The position numbers and the translations under genes were made by a program. Positions 26,961 to 36,387 of a DNA stretch of 64,000 nucleotides are shown here, in pieces. Each line of letters opens with the position of its first letter. Position 1 is the stretch's first letter. The notes under the pieces were generated by a model. That model had not been told where the DNA came from. It saw only the letters and a list, made by a program, of their open reading frames with translations, and searched no databases. Origin of the DNA: Halomonas llamarensis (GTDB lineage: Bacteria > Pseudomonadota > Gammaproteobacteria > Pseudomonadales > Halomonadaceae); the NCBI RefSeq assembly GCF_023555005.1, contig NZ_JAMJPJ010000005.1:1-64000 (forward strand). Direction: 5' to 3'.

Positions 26961-28349
26961 ATGCGTTATATCAGCACGCGCGGGCAGGCGCCCGCGTTGT
27001 CATTCGAAGAGGTGGTGCTCACCGGAATGGCGAGCGACGGTGGCCTTTACGTGCCGGAAACCTTGCCTTCGTTCTCGCACGACGAGCTTGCCGAAATGGC
27101 GGGACTGTCTTACGCCGAGATCGCGTTTCGCGTGATGAAGCCGTTCGTTAACGGTGAAATCGACGACGCGACGTTCCGCCAGCTTGTGCATGACGCCTAC
27201 GCCACGTTCAACCACGATGCCGTGGTGCCGCTTAAGCAGCTCGACGCCAATCACTTTTTGTTGGAGCAGTTCCACGGCCCGACACTGGCATTCAAAGACG
27301 TTGCGCTGCAGCTGTTGGGCCGCATTCTTGATCACTTTCTGAAAAAGCGTGGCGAGCGTGCGGTGATCATGGGCGCCACCTCCGGCGATACCGGCTCGGC
27401 CGCGATTGAGGGCTGTCGCCATTGCGACAACCTGGATATCTTCATCCTGCACCCGTATAACCGCGTCTCCGAGGTGCAGCGCCGCCAGATGACCACGGTG
27501 TTAGCTAACAATGTGTTCAATATTGCCATCGAAGGCAACTTTGATGATGCCCAGGCGATGGTGAAAGCGAGCTTCGCTAATCAAGACTTTTTGAATGGCA
27601 CGCGGCTGGTGGCGGTGAACTCAATCAATTGGGCGCGCATCATGGCCCAGATCGTCTATTACGTTGGCGCTGGCGTGGCGCTGGGCGCGCCCAAGCGCGA
27701 AGTGAGTTTTTGTGTGCCGTCGGCGAACTTTGGCAACGTCTTTGCCGGCTTTATGGCCTATAAAATGGGCCTGCCGGTGAAGCAGTTCATCATCGCCACC
27801 AATGCCAACGACATTCTCCACCGTACGCTGGCGGCCAATGATTTCTCCAAGCACGAGCTGGCCGCCACGTTGGCGCCGTCGATGGATATCGTTGTCTCGT
27901 CCAACTTCGAGCGTCTGCTGTTTGACGCCTACGAGCGCGATGGGGCAGCAGTGGCGGCTTTGCTGGAACGCTTCCAACAAGAGCCCACGGCGCTTGCCGA
28001 CGCGCCGCTGGCTAAGCTGCGCGAGAAATTTGCCAGCCACAGCGTGGATGATGCGACGATTCTGGAAGTGATTCGCGAAGCGCACCACCGCACCGGCGAA
28101 ATCCTCGATCCACACACCGCTACCGGTTACCGTGCCGCCGAGCGCGCTCGTGCCGATCAGTCCACACCGATCATTACGCTTGCCACCGCGCACCCGGCGA
28201 AATTCGCCGAGGCGGTGGTGAAAGCGGGCTTCCCCGGTGTGTCACTGCCCCCGCACATGGATGACCTGCTCGAACGCGAAGAGCGCTACACGGTGCTGCC
28301 GTCTGATCTTAGCGCGGTGCAGCAGTTCGTCGCCGAGCATCGGCGCTAA
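26961..28349 (+). CDS. thrC: Threonine synthase
   Basis: The 462-residue PLP enzyme converts O-phosphohomoserine to threonine. The PLP-lysine is in 'GPTLAFKDVALQLLG' (about 109-123), and the glycine-rich phosphate cradle is 'ATSGDTGSAAIEG'. 'SINWARIMAQIVYYVGAG' matches the longer class II form common in proteobacteria. AAAGGAG precedes the ATG. It forms an operon with hom, with recJ 10 bases downstream. Confidence 0.95.
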   Translation: MRYISTRGQAPALSFEEVVLTGMASDGGLYVPETLPSFSHDELAEMAGLSYAEIAFRVMKPFVNGEIDDATFRQLVHDAYATFNHDAVVPLKQLDANHFLLEQFHGPTLAFKDVALQLLGRILDHFLKKRGERAVIMGATSGDTGSAAIEGCRHCDNLDIFILHPYNRVSEVQRRQMTTVLANNVFNIAIEGNFDDAQAMVKASFANQDFLNGTRLVAVNSINWARIMAQIVYYVGAGVALGAPKREVSFCVPSANFGNVFAGFMAYKMGLPVKQFIIATNANDILHRTLAANDFSKHELAATLAPSMDIVVSSNFERLLFDAYERDGAAVAALLERFQQEPTALADAPLAKLREKFASHSVDDATILEVIREAHHRTGEILDPHTATGYRAAERARADQSTPIITLATAHPAKFAEAVVKAGFPGVSLPPHMDDLLEREERYTVLPSDLSAVQQFVAEHRR

Positions 28350-28359
28350 ACGGAGCGAT

Positions 28360-30159
28360 ATGAACGCGCTGACCGATCTGTCCCCTAGCTTGACCCAGCC
28401 GCGCCTGGAGCCTCGTCCCCTTGACGAGGCCGTTTATGCGCGTGCCCAAACAGAAGGTATGAGCGAGCTGCAGGCGCGCCTGCTCGCCTCACGGCTGCCT
28501 GGGTATCAGGGCGAGCTTGCGCCGCTAGTGTCGCCGAGCCTGCGCTACCTGGCTCATCCTGAGAAGCTCAAAGACGGCCGCCTGGCCGCTGAGCGTATCG
28601 CCCAGGCGGTGGCCGAGGGTGAGTCGATCGGTATTCTGACCGATTACGACGTCGACGGGATCACCTCGCACGTGGTGATTCGGCGCACGCTGGTCGAACT
28701 TTTCGGTGTGCCTGCAAGTAAGCTTCACAGTTTGATTGGCCACCGCATTCACGATGGCTACGGTATCAGCCTGCCGCTGGTTGAGCGCACGCTCGCCCTG
28801 AAACCTGAGCCAACGCTTGTGATCACCGCCGACTGCGGAAGCTCTGATGAGCCGCGCATTGCACGGATGAAAGCGGCCGGGATCGACGTGGTAGTGAGCG
28901 ATCACCACGCGTTGCCGTTGGAAGGCCCGCCAGCATCGGCTTTCGCCTGTGTGAATCCCACGCGTGACGATTGCGCCTATCCGGACAAAACTATCGCCGG
29001 CTGCATGGTGGCGTGGCTTTTAATGTCGCTTGCGCGTAGCGTGCTGATCGAATGGGGCGCACTGTCAGAAGCGACCCCCAAGCTCTCGCCGTGGCTCTCT
29101 TACGTGGCGCTAGGCACGGTGGCGGATTGTGTATCGCTGGGGGGCAGCCCTGCCAATCGCGCGGTGGTTAGTCACGGACTTACGCTAATTAACCGCATGG
29201 ACGCCGCTTGCTGGCGCGCGATGGCCGCGCGCCTTGGGCAAGATAGCGTGCCGTTTAACGCTGAGACCTTAGCGTTTCAGATGGGGCCGCGCATCAACGC
29301 CCGCTCGCGGCTGGATGACCCTTATGCGGCACTGCATTTTATGCTCGCAGAAAGCGACGGGGTGGCAACGCGTCAACTCAACGTGCTGGATGACGACAAT
29401 CAATCGCGCAAGGCGATTGAAGCCGACATGGCCGAAGAAGCCCGGGCGTTCGCCGCCGAGGAACTCGCCGCTAACGCGCCTGCCGTGGTAGTGCTGCTTG
29501 AAGATGGCCACCCTGGCGTACAAGGCATCGTCGCCTCGCGGCTGGTGCAAGCCTACGGGCGTCCGGCGTTGGTACTGACGCAAGCGGCGCAGCCGGGGAT
29601 GCTCACCGGCTCTGGCCGTTCAATTGACGGCCTGCACCTGCGCGATGCGCTGCAGCGTACTTATGAGCTTGCACCTGAGGCGCTGCCGCGCTTTGGCGGC
29701 CACAGTGGCGCGGCGGGTGTTGGTGTCCCCCGCGAGCAGTTGGATGCGTTTAAAGCCGCGTTTTTACACGCCGTGAGCGAGCAGCTTGGCGACACGCCGC
29801 TTTACCCGCGGCTCTGGACCGACGGCGAGCTATCCATCGCGCAGTTAACGCTTAGCACGCTCAGCGAGATCGAAGCGCTAGGCCCTTATGGGCGCGAGTT
29901 TGACCCGCCGCTGTTTGAGGGACGTTTTATTGTTGAGGCACTGCGCCCGGTGGGAGCTGACGGCACGCATTTGATGCTGGAGCTCTCCATGGGGCCGGTC
30001 ACCTGTAAGGCGATCTGGTTTCGCGCCCTCACGCCTGGCGAGCTGCCTTCATTTGGCGTGGGCGATACGTTGCACTGTGCTTATAAGCTGAATCGCAACC
30101 GCTGGCGCGGCCGCGACTCACTGCAGCTGATGGTCGAACACGCCAGCCCTTTAGCGTAA
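28360..30159 (+). CDS. recJ: Single-stranded-DNA-specific exonuclease RecJ
   Basis: The 599-residue 5'-3' exonuclease acts in recombination and repair. The DHH domain shows 'LTDYDVDGITSHVV' (DxDxD metal motif, about 94-107), 'GYGIS', 'TADCGSS' and 'VSDHHAL'; the DHHA1 domain has 'RFGGHSGAAGVGV'. The C-terminal OB-fold region follows. The ATG at 28360 (CGGAGCG upstream) is chosen; the frame is open further upstream only inside thrC. It lacks nothing obvious for the family, where proteins of about 570-600 residues are usual. Confidence 0.92.
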   Translation: MNALTDLSPSLTQPRLEPRPLDEAVYARAQTEGMSELQARLLASRLPGYQGELAPLVSPSLRYLAHPEKLKDGRLAAERIAQAVAEGESIGILTDYDVDGITSHVVIRRTLVELFGVPASKLHSLIGHRIHDGYGISLPLVERTLALKPEPTLVITADCGSSDEPRIARMKAAGIDVVVSDHHALPLEGPPASAFACVNPTRDDCAYPDKTIAGCMVAWLLMSLARSVLIEWGALSEATPKLSPWLSYVALGTVADCVSLGGSPANRAVVSHGLTLINRMDAACWRAMAARLGQDSVPFNAETLAFQMGPRINARSRLDDPYAALHFMLAESDGVATRQLNVLDDDNQSRKAIEADMAEEARAFAAEELAANAPAVVVLLEDGHPGVQGIVASRLVQAYGRPALVLTQAAQPGMLTGSGRSIDGLHLRDALQRTYELAPEALPRFGGHSGAAGVGVPREQLDAFKAAFLHAVSEQLGDTPLYPRLWTDGELSIAQLTLSTLSEIEALGPYGREFDPPLFEGRFIVEALRPVGADGTHLMLELSMGPVTCKAIWFRALTPGELPSFGVGDTLHCAYKLNRNRWRGRDSLQLMVEHASPLA

Positions 30160-30200
30160 AAACGTTAGCGTAAAATACTTAACCCTAAGGACAATACGTC

Positions 30201-30818
30201 ATGCGTATGGAAGACTTACCCCAAGATCCTCATAAGCTTTATGAGGATGTAATGGCGATGCTGCTTGGCACGCTATTTGTCGCCCTAGGGGTTACGTTTT
30301 ATACCCATTCGGTACTGCTTACCGGCAGCACCGCGGGGATGGCGCTGCTGATAAACTACATCATCGGTGGCGGCTTTGGCGTTTGGTTTTTTGCCATCAA
30401 CCTGCCGTTTTATTACTTGGCGATCAAGCGCATGGGCTGGAGCTTTACGCTGCGCACCTTTGCGGCCATTGGCTTGGTGTCGCTTTTCTCAGAGTTAACC
30501 CAGGGCTGGGTGCAGTTTGCCGAGGTGCCGTCGCTTTATGCCGCGCTGATGGGCGGTGCGCTAATCGGCATCGGCATGTTGATGCTGTTTCGCCATCGCA
30601 CGAGCCTTGGCGGAATCAACATTCTGGCGCTTTATCTGCAAGAAAAGCACGACCTGCGGGCAGGCTACGTGCAGCTGGGTATCGACGGTTTGATTTTGCT
30701 CGTCGCGCTCACCCAACTGCCGCTGGACCGCGTCGGCTATTCGGTACTCGGCGCATTGACGCTCAACCTGATTATCGCCCTGAACCATAAGCCAGGGCGT
30801 TATATCGGGGTGAGCTGA
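30201..30818 (+). CDS. YitT family inner-membrane protein
   Basis: The 205-residue protein has five predicted membrane segments (about 16-38, 45-65, 72-92, 106-126, 155-190) and the YitT pattern 'VLLTGSTAGMALLINYIIG' and 'SLGGINILALYLQEK'. The family's transport role is not established. An AAGGA-type site precedes the ATG. It is the first gene of the block separating recJ from prfB and may be read through from recJ. Confidence 0.8.
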   Translation: MRMEDLPQDPHKLYEDVMAMLLGTLFVALGVTFYTHSVLLTGSTAGMALLINYIIGGGFGVWFFAINLPFYYLAIKRMGWSFTLRTFAAIGLVSLFSELTQGWVQFAEVPSLYAALMGGALIGIGMLMLFRHRTSLGGINILALYLQEKHDLRAGYVQLGIDGLILLVALTQLPLDRVGYSVLGALTLNLIIALNHKPGRYIGVS

Positions 30819-30869
30819 AGAAACTTTTTCGTTTTTAGTGAGCAGCAGTGCTGGGTGGGTTCGCGACGC

Positions 30870-31259
30870 TTAATGTATAGCGACTTGGTAAGCGGCCCCC
30901 AACTGTTTTGCTAAACCAGCTAGCCGCTTATCTAGCGTCCATAACTTGGCCTCTGGCGTAATGAGTGTTGAGGCGAGCAAACATATATCGACTAGCCCGC
31001 AGCCTTGGCCATACAATGCTTCGCGCTCAATGAATGTCATCACCTCCCGCAAACTGGCTTGGTTGCAGGGTTTAAGAAGACTAATGTTACGTAGTGTTTG
31101 TTCACGCGGTGACGGTGGTGTGCCGCAGGCAAGCTCTGCCGTTACCATCGGATGACTTAAGGCGCAATCAGCTTCCAATAACTCGATCAGAGCCGTATTT
31201 CCATTTCGGAAATGCTCAACCCATACCGAAGAATCAATCAGCACGCTGAAAGTGCTCAT
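30870..31259 (-). CDS. vapC: VapC-type PIN-domain toxin
   Basis: The 129-residue PIN-domain ribonuclease has the four acidic active-site residues in place: D9 ('VLIDSSVWVEHF'), E42 ('VTAELACG'), D91 ('GLVDICLLAS') and D110 ('LWTLDKRL'). VapC toxins usually cut initiator tRNA or the sarcin-ricin loop; the target here is unknown. Its start overlaps the antitoxin stop (ATGA), as in type II modules. It is intact and looks functional. Confidence 0.88.
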   Translation of the reverse strand: MSTFSVLIDSSVWVEHFRNGNTALIELLEADCALSHPMVTAELACGTPPSPREQTLRNISLLKPCNQASLREVMTFIEREALYGQGCGLVDICLLASTLITPEAKLWTLDKRLAGLAKQLGAAYQVAIH

Positions 31260-31468
31260 TGAGGAAAAGACTCCTCTCGCCGACGGGGAATGTCTTGCAT
31301 GTTGGGCGCCTTTCCGCTCAAGGCGGCAAGTCGCCTAGCTGCCTGCACGCGTACGTAGGTTTTCATCGCTTCTCTGCAGAGATCGGATGCATTCGACACG
31401 CTGCTAGGGTCAGCAAGCTCTAGAGCTTGCTGATACAGGTCATCGTTGATGGTTACCGTGGTTCGCAT
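31256..31468 (-). CDS. vapB: VapB-type antitoxin
   Basis: The 70-residue protein begins 'MRTTVTINDDLYQQALELAD', a ribbon-helix-helix DNA-binding start typical of VapB antitoxins. It ends with a basic, disordered tail ('DIPRRREESFPQ') that would cover the toxin active site. A GGAAAGGG purine run precedes the ATG. The module is probably autoregulated through the palindrome at 31513-31527. Confidence 0.85.
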   Translation of the reverse strand: MRTTVTINDDLYQQALELADPSSVSNASDLCREAMKTYVRVQAARRLAALSGKAPNMQDIPRRREESFPQ

Positions 31469-31512
31469 TGCCCTTTCCTCATCTTAAGTGATGCCTACAA
31501 GTATCAATATAG

Positions 31513-31527
31513 ACATCAATCTGATGT
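31513..31527. promoter_or_regulatory. Palindrome upstream of vapBC, candidate operator
   Basis: ACATCA-ATC-TGATGT has two perfect six-base arms. It lies 45 bases upstream of the vapB start in an AT-rich stretch, where a promoter would be expected. Confidence 0.5.
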
Positions 31528-31573
31528 ATGCACAAGAATAGTCGCAATATTGCCAGCGATATGAGGGGAAACG

Positions 31574-31651
31574 TTACGTTTCACTCAGCCAGAACCACCA
31601 TACGATAGCAGCGATCAGACCCAGGCCTGCGAGATTGACCAGTAAACTCAT
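31574..31651 (-). CDS. 25-residue membrane peptide overlapping copA
   Basis: The ATG lies inside the copA stop (ATGA), with AAGGAGATAACGC just upstream as a good ribosome binding site. The product has a polar-free hydrophobic core, '[20 protein letters not shown]', and a short acidic end ('SET'). That is one membrane helix. It resembles in style the small single-helix proteins found with copper ATPases and oxidase assembly genes (CcoS-like), but I do not recognise a family. Coupling to copA suggests a role as a small subunit or stabiliser of the pump. Confidence 0.6.
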   Translation of the reverse strand: MSLLVNLAGLGLIAAIVWWFWLSET

Positions 31652-34212
31652 GCGTTATCTCCTTTGGATGCGTTTCCACTGGCTTGCCAGAGACGTAGAC
31701 GGTTGGCGTTGCTGACCACGGTGATGGAGGAGAGCGACATTGCCGCCCCCGCGATCATGGGCGAAAGCAACATACCGGTGACGGGGTAGAGCACCCCGGC
31801 GGCAATCGGAATACACAGCACGTTGTAGCCAAAGGCACCGACCAAGTTCTGTTTGATGTTACGCAGAGTCACTTGGCTGATTTCGATGGCATCGGCCACG
31901 CCATGCAGCGAGCCGCGCATCAGCGTCATACCGGCGCTTTCAATGGCGACATCCGTGCCTTGGCCGATGGCGAAGCCGACATTGGCTCGCGCAAGCGCCG
32001 GGGCGTCGTTGATGCCGTCTCCGACCATCCCGACGACCTCGCCTTTATCTTGCAGCCGCTCGATTTCAGCGTGTTTATCCTCGGGTAAAAGCCCCGCGCG
32101 GAATTCGTCGATGCCGACTTCGTGGGCAATCGCACCAGCGGTGTGCTCGTTGTCGCCAGTGAGCATCACCACGTTGATGTTATCGGCCTGTAGGCGCTTG
32201 ATGGCGTCGATGGTGTCTGAGCGCAGTGGGTCGCTGATGCCAAACAGTGCGGTAAGCTCACCGTCCACCGCGAGATACACAAGGGTACGGGCATTCTCTT
32301 CTAACTCGCGGGCTTTGTTCTGGCCAGCGCTGAGATCAACCCCCGCTTCTTCTAATAGACGCGCGTTGCCCAGCAGCAGCGGTTTACCGTCGTGGGTTTG
32401 CGCTTTAACGCCGCCGCCAGTGACGGTATCAAAGTCGCGTATCTCGGCGGGTTTGGCGTCACGCTCTTCGGCCTGTTCTTGACAGTAGTTCATTAGCGCT
32501 GCGGCCAGCGGGTGCTCCGAGCCACGCTCCAGCGCGGCCACCCATCCAAGCGCGCGGTTTTTGTCGCCGCTTAGCACTTCCGCCTCGGTGACGCGGGGCT
32601 TGCCTTCGGTGAGTGTGCCGGTCTTGTCCACCACCAGCGTTGTAAGCTTGCTTGCGGTTTGCAGCGCTTCGCCGCTTCTGACCAGTACGCCGTGTTCGGC
32701 CGCTTTGCCCACGCCGATCATAGTAGAAATCGGTGTCGCCAAGCCGAGCGCACAAGGGCAAGCGATAATCAGTACGGCGGTGGCGGTGACCAGCATGTGG
32801 ATGATCCGCGGCTCGGCGCCGACGTTAAACCATGCCAGCGCCGTCAGCACGGCAATGATCATCACCGAGGGCACAAAGATGCTGGACACTTTATCCGCCA
32901 GCTCGCCAATTGGGGGGCGCGAGTTCTGAGCGCTGGCGACCTGCTCGGTAATTTGGCCGAGACGGGTGTCGGCGCCCACGCGGGTCGCGCGGTACACCAG
33001 CCCGCCTTTGCCATTGACGGTGCCGGCGCTGACCTCGTCGCCTTCGCCTTTTTTTACCGGCACGGGTTCGCCGGTGAGCATGGATTCATCGATATGGCTT
33101 GCGCCTTCGATGACCTCGCCATCCACCGGTAAACGCTCGCCGGGGCGCACGCGAATTTGGTCGTCTTCGCGCACGGCGTCAATCTCGATTTCTTCTTCCT
33201 TGCCGTCGCGAATCACCCGCGCGGTGCGGCTTTGTAGATCCAGCAAGCGCTTGAGTGCGTCGCTGGTGCGCCCGCGCGCTTTAAGCTCCATGGCGTTACC
33301 TAACAGAATCAGGCCGATCACCATGGCAGAGGCTTCAAAGTAAATCCCGAGCGCTACTTCGGGTAGCCAAGGGGCCAATATCACGACCACCATGGAGTAG
33401 AGCCAGGCGGTGCCGGTGCCCATGGCGACGAGCGTGTCCATGTTGGCTTGATGGTGTGTGAAATTTTTCCATGCGTTAACGAAGAAGTGGCGGCCAGGGA
33501 ACGCCATAATCGCCAGCGTCAAAAGCCCGATGACCAGCCAGAATAGCCGACCGGTGCCCTCCGGGTGCGGGTGGTAGACAAACATGCTGAGCATTAGCGG
33601 AATGGCGAGCGCTAACGAATAGATGCCGCCTTTCAGCCGCCGTTTGTACTCACGGGCTTCCTGTTCGCCGCGAGTCTTCTCGGCTTCCCGCATGTCGAAA
33701 ATCGGCTCGGCGCCGTAGCCAACCGATTCCACCGCGTCGACCAGCGCTTTTTCATCGGCACAGCCAAACACCTGCGCGGTGTGGGTGCCAAAATTAACGC
33801 TGGCGGTATCAACGCCTTCCGTGCGCTCCAGCGCTTTTTGCACGCTTTTCACGCAGCTAGCGCAGGTCATGCCGCTGATGGCGAGGCGGAACTGCTGGCC
33901 GCTGCTGCGTGCTTCGCTTTTGGCGTTTTGGCTGTTGGAAAGCTTCTCTTGTTCGTTGCGTTCTTCGTCATCGCCTTTGGCGTCAGTTGCTTCGCCATCA
34001 TCCGCTAGCTTACCGGGTGGATAGCCCGCTTTTTCAAGCGCTTGGTCGAGTTCTGTCTCGTCGAGCGTGGTGGTTACCTCCAGGCGCTTCTCCGCCGGGG
34101 TACCGGCCACGTCAGCGCCGGTGTCGCGCGCTTGAATCGCCTCGCGCATGCGTTTGACGCAGCCCTGGCAGTTCATGCCGGGCACCGTGCGCGTCAGGGT
34201 GTGTTGGCTCAT
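31648..34212 (-). CDS. copA: Copper-type heavy-metal P1B ATPase
   Basis: The 854-residue inner-membrane pump has two N-terminal HMA metal-binding domains, C15-x-x-C18 ('GMNCQGC') and C117-x-x-C120 ('GMTCASC'), joined by an unusually long acidic linker. The core has eight membrane segments, the CPC ion site in '[12 protein letters not shown]', '[10 protein letters not shown]' (phosphorylated Asp), 'TGGGVKA', 'HPLAAAL' (HP motif), and '[11 protein letters not shown]'. The final membrane helices contain '[16 protein letters not shown]' and '[16 protein letters not shown]', typical of Cu(I) exporters (P1B-1). It overlaps the MerR regulator by four bases and the 25-residue ORF by three. Confidence 0.93.
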   Translation of the reverse strand: MSQHTLTRTVPGMNCQGCVKRMREAIQARDTGADVAGTPAEKRLEVTTTLDETELDQALEKAGYPPGKLADDGEATDAKGDDEERNEQEKLSNSQNAKSEARSSGQQFRLAISGMTCASCVKSVQKALERTEGVDTASVNFGTHTAQVFGCADEKALVDAVESVGYGAEPIFDMREAEKTRGEQEAREYKRRLKGGIYSLALAIPLMLSMFVYHPHPEGTGRLFWLVIGLLTLAIMAFPGRHFFVNAWKNFTHHQANMDTLVAMGTGTAWLYSMVVVILAPWLPEVALGIYFEASAMVIGLILLGNAMELKARGRTSDALKRLLDLQSRTARVIRDGKEEEIEIDAVREDDQIRVRPGERLPVDGEVIEGASHIDESMLTGEPVPVKKGEGDEVSAGTVNGKGGLVYRATRVGADTRLGQITEQVASAQNSRPPIGELADKVSSIFVPSVMIIAVLTALAWFNVGAEPRIIHMLVTATAVLIIACPCALGLATPISTMIGVGKAAEHGVLVRSGEALQTASKLTTLVVDKTGTLTEGKPRVTEAEVLSGDKNRALGWVAALERGSEHPLAAALMNYCQEQAEERDAKPAEIRDFDTVTGGGVKAQTHDGKPLLLGNARLLEEAGVDLSAGQNKARELEENARTLVYLAVDGELTALFGISDPLRSDTIDAIKRLQADNINVVMLTGDNEHTAGAIAHEVGIDEFRAGLLPEDKHAEIERLQDKGEVVGMVGDGINDAPALARANVGFAIGQGTDVAIESAGMTLMRGSLHGVADAIEISQVTLRNIKQNLVGAFGYNVLCIPIAAGVLYPVTGMLLSPMIAGAAMSLSSITVVSNANRLRLWQASGNASKGDNA

Positions 34213-34640
34213 TGTGGCTCCTTTGTATCAGGAAAGCGCTCAGGAAAACTTTCGATCAAGCGGCACAGGCTATGGCCGTCTGGGGCGGCGTCGGGCATGT
34301 TCTGCCAGCTCTCTAGCGCCTGCTCCATGCGTTGTGCAAGCGCCTCCAGCTCCTGGATCTGGGTCCGGATTTGCGGCAGCCGGTGGGCGAGCAAGTCGCG
34401 TACCAGCGGGCAGGGCGAGTCGCCGTGGTCGGCGTGGGCGATAATGTCGCGAATCTCTGCCACGCTAAACCCCAGCTTGCGCGCTCGCTGAATAAACTGC
34501 AGTCGTTCAAGGTCTGTCGCGGAGTAAAGCTGGTAGCCGTTATCGGGATGTCGTTTAGGTGCAAGCAACTGCTCCCGTGTGTAATGACGTACCGTTTCGG
34601 AGGTAACGCCGCCACGTTTTGCCAGCTCGCTGACTTTCAT
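34209..34640 (-). CDS. MerR-family metal-responsive regulator
   Basis: The 143-residue protein has a MerR winged helix ('[26 protein letters not shown]', then '[30 protein letters not shown]'), a long dimerisation helix, and C-terminal cysteines in 'DSPCPLV' and 'HSLCRLIE'. The classical CueR C-x7-C loop is not clear, so the inducing metal is inferred from copA. The start is the ATG at 34640 (GGAG seven bases upstream). It is the first gene of the operon and controls the promoter just upstream. Confidence 0.85.
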   Translation of the reverse strand: MKVSELAKRGGVTSETVRHYTREQLLAPKRHPDNGYQLYSATDLERLQFIQRARKLGFSVAEIRDIIAHADHGDSPCPLVRDLLAHRLPQIRTQIQELEALAQRMEQALESWQNMPDAAPDGHSLCRLIESFPERFPDTKEPQ

Positions 34641-34678
34641 TGTGCGCTCCAAAGGGAAGTACTAATGACGATTAAACA

Positions 34679-34709
34679 GTTTAAAACCTTTGGGTAACAC
34701 AAAGGTCAA
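34679..34709 (-). promoter_or_regulatory. MerR-type promoter and operator of the merR-copA operon
   Basis: On the minus strand -35 TTGACC (34709-34704) and -10 TTAAAC (34684-34679) are 19 bases apart, the over-long spacing that MerR proteins correct by twisting DNA; TAAACT at 20 bases is the alternative. A perfect dyad ACCTTTG-N7-CAAAGGT (34686-34706) fills the spacer. The layout matches the Escherichia coli copA promoter. Confidence 0.8.
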
Positions 34710-34910
34710 GGCTAGGCGAAAAAATAGGCTGGAATGCCTAAAACAATGATTTAAAACGATCGTGCGACTAATGTATAAGGCTTAAATGAAATAAAACGCT
34801 CGTTTGCCCTTGAACCAAACGCCAGTGTGCGAGAAAACAGTCATGTAAAAACAAATGGGCGGCCGCTAGCAGTAAGCGCCGCTGGATTATCGAGAATAAA
34901 GAGGCTCTCT

Positions 34911-36260
34911 ATGTATAATAACTTTAAAAAGCTTACCTTAGCGGCAGCCGTTACCACAGCTGCCTTCGCCAGCCAAGCGCACGCTGGTGGCTATCAGGTC
35001 AACGAACAAAGCGTCAGCGGTCAGGGCTACGGTCACGCCGGGCGTAGTTCCAATGTGGAAGACGCGACCATTGTGTACGGCAACCCGGCGGGCATGTCGT
35101 TTCTTGACCGCGCGCAAATCACAGCAGGTGGGACGTATTTGAACGTTAATAGTGATATTGATAATGCAACATCTCAGCAGACTGGGGTGGTCATTGCAGG
35201 AGGTAATCCGGTGGGTGGTACATCGGCTTCAGTAACAGGCACCAACGAAGGAGATATGGTGCCGGGGACATTAGTTCCTTTCGCGTTTTATGCCCATCCC
35301 GTTAACGATAAGTTAGCCTTCGGCTTCGGTGTTTATGCGCCCTTTGGCTCGAAAGCTGACTATGAAGATGGTTTCATGGGACGCAACCAGGGTAACTATA
35401 CGGAAGTAACGGTTAAAAGTGCCCAACCAACGATTTCCTATCGTTTCAACGACCAGTGGTCGGTAGGTGCGGGTATTACCTATAACCAAGTAGAAGGCGA
35501 GCTGCATCGTCAGGTGCCAGTTGCTATCCCGGATGGAGTAGGGGGGGCAAATTTAGTTGAAGTAGACTCTCGTGTTGATGGGGACGATGAAGCCTGGGGC
35601 TATAACCTCGGTGTGATTTATCAGCCAGTACCGGAGACTACATTAGGGTTAACCTATCGCTCTAAAGTTGACTATACCCTTACAGGCGATTTTAAGGCTG
35701 TTGCTCCCAGTATAAATGTTGACGTTACAGACGATGCTTCTCTTGATCTCACCAGCCCCGAAACGGTTAATTTTTCCCTTACGCAGCAAATGAGTGAGCG
35801 TCTAAAATTAATGTTCGGCGCATCGTGGACGCGTTGGAGTCGTTTTGAGCAAATTCGAGTGGATGGACGTGAACGTGGTGTTGTCACTCTTGAAAAGCAA
35901 GACTATGAAAATGCTTGGGCATTTGGGACAGGTGGCGAGTATCAACTGACACCTTCATTAGTACTGCGCGCTGGCGTAACGCTTGACTTCACGCCGACAA
36001 ATGATGAGCACCGAAGCGTCCGCATTCCTTCTGATGACCGTCGCGTATTCTCTGTCGGTGCCGGTTGGACACCAACCGATAACCTTACGTTAGACTTTGC
36101 TTACTCTTACTTGACCGAGCGTAGTACGCAGGTAAATCAGAGTAAGCAGGATAATCGTGAGTTGCAGCCGGGTGTTGAGTCGCAAGTGACATCAACTTAC
36201 TCTGCCGACTACAAAAACGAAGCTCATGGCTTCGGGGCGCAGTTGACCTACCGCTTCTAA
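34911..36260 (+). CDS. FadL-family outer-membrane transporter
   Basis: The 449-residue protein begins with a signal peptide ('[20 protein letters not shown]', cleavage about residue 22). The mature start '[21 protein letters not shown]' and '[12 protein letters not shown]' (the NPAG hatch motif, about 59-62) are typical of FadL/TodX porins for long-chain fatty acids or hydrocarbons. The rest alternates as beta-strands and ends in 'AQLTYRF' with the terminal aromatic for BAM. GAGG precedes the ATG at 34911; an upstream in-frame extension to 34827 lacks a signal-peptide fit. Base composition of the middle is more AT-rich than neighbours. Confidence 0.88.
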   Translation: MYNNFKKLTLAAAVTTAAFASQAHAGGYQVNEQSVSGQGYGHAGRSSNVEDATIVYGNPAGMSFLDRAQITAGGTYLNVNSDIDNATSQQTGVVIAGGNPVGGTSASVTGTNEGDMVPGTLVPFAFYAHPVNDKLAFGFGVYAPFGSKADYEDGFMGRNQGNYTEVTVKSAQPTISYRFNDQWSVGAGITYNQVEGELHRQVPVAIPDGVGGANLVEVDSRVDGDDEAWGYNLGVIYQPVPETTLGLTYRSKVDYTLTGDFKAVAPSINVDVTDDASLDLTSPETVNFSLTQQMSERLKLMFGASWTRWSRFEQIRVDGRERGVVTLEKQDYENAWAFGTGGEYQLTPSLVLRAGVTLDFTPTNDEHRSVRIPSDDRRVFSVGAGWTPTDNLTLDFAYSYLTERSTQVNQSKQDNRELQPGVESQVTSTYSADYKNEAHGFGAQLTYRF

Positions 36261-36283
36261 GCAAAAGCTGTGTTTTGGCTCTT

Positions 36284-36307
36284 AAACCCGGCTTCGGCCG
36301 GGTTTTT
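36284..36307 (+). terminator. Terminator after the FadL gene
   Basis: AAACCCGGC-TTC-GGCCGGGTTTTT forms a strong GC stem with a T run, 24 bases after the stop. Confidence 0.88.
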
Positions 36308-36387
36308 GCGCTTCGTCACCTGCCTATTGGATGCGGTAGGCGCTGTGTTTCGTTACAATGTTCGCTTTACTTCACTAGGGCTGACCC

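Noticed and set aside
31853..33343. Several long plus-strand open frames inside copA.
   Set aside because: They are antisense to a gene with full P-type ATPase motifs and reflect its codon bias.
34911..36260. AT-richer middle of the FadL gene as a sign of a chimera.
   Set aside because: Outer-membrane loop regions often drift in composition; the start and end motifs fit one continuous FadL protein.
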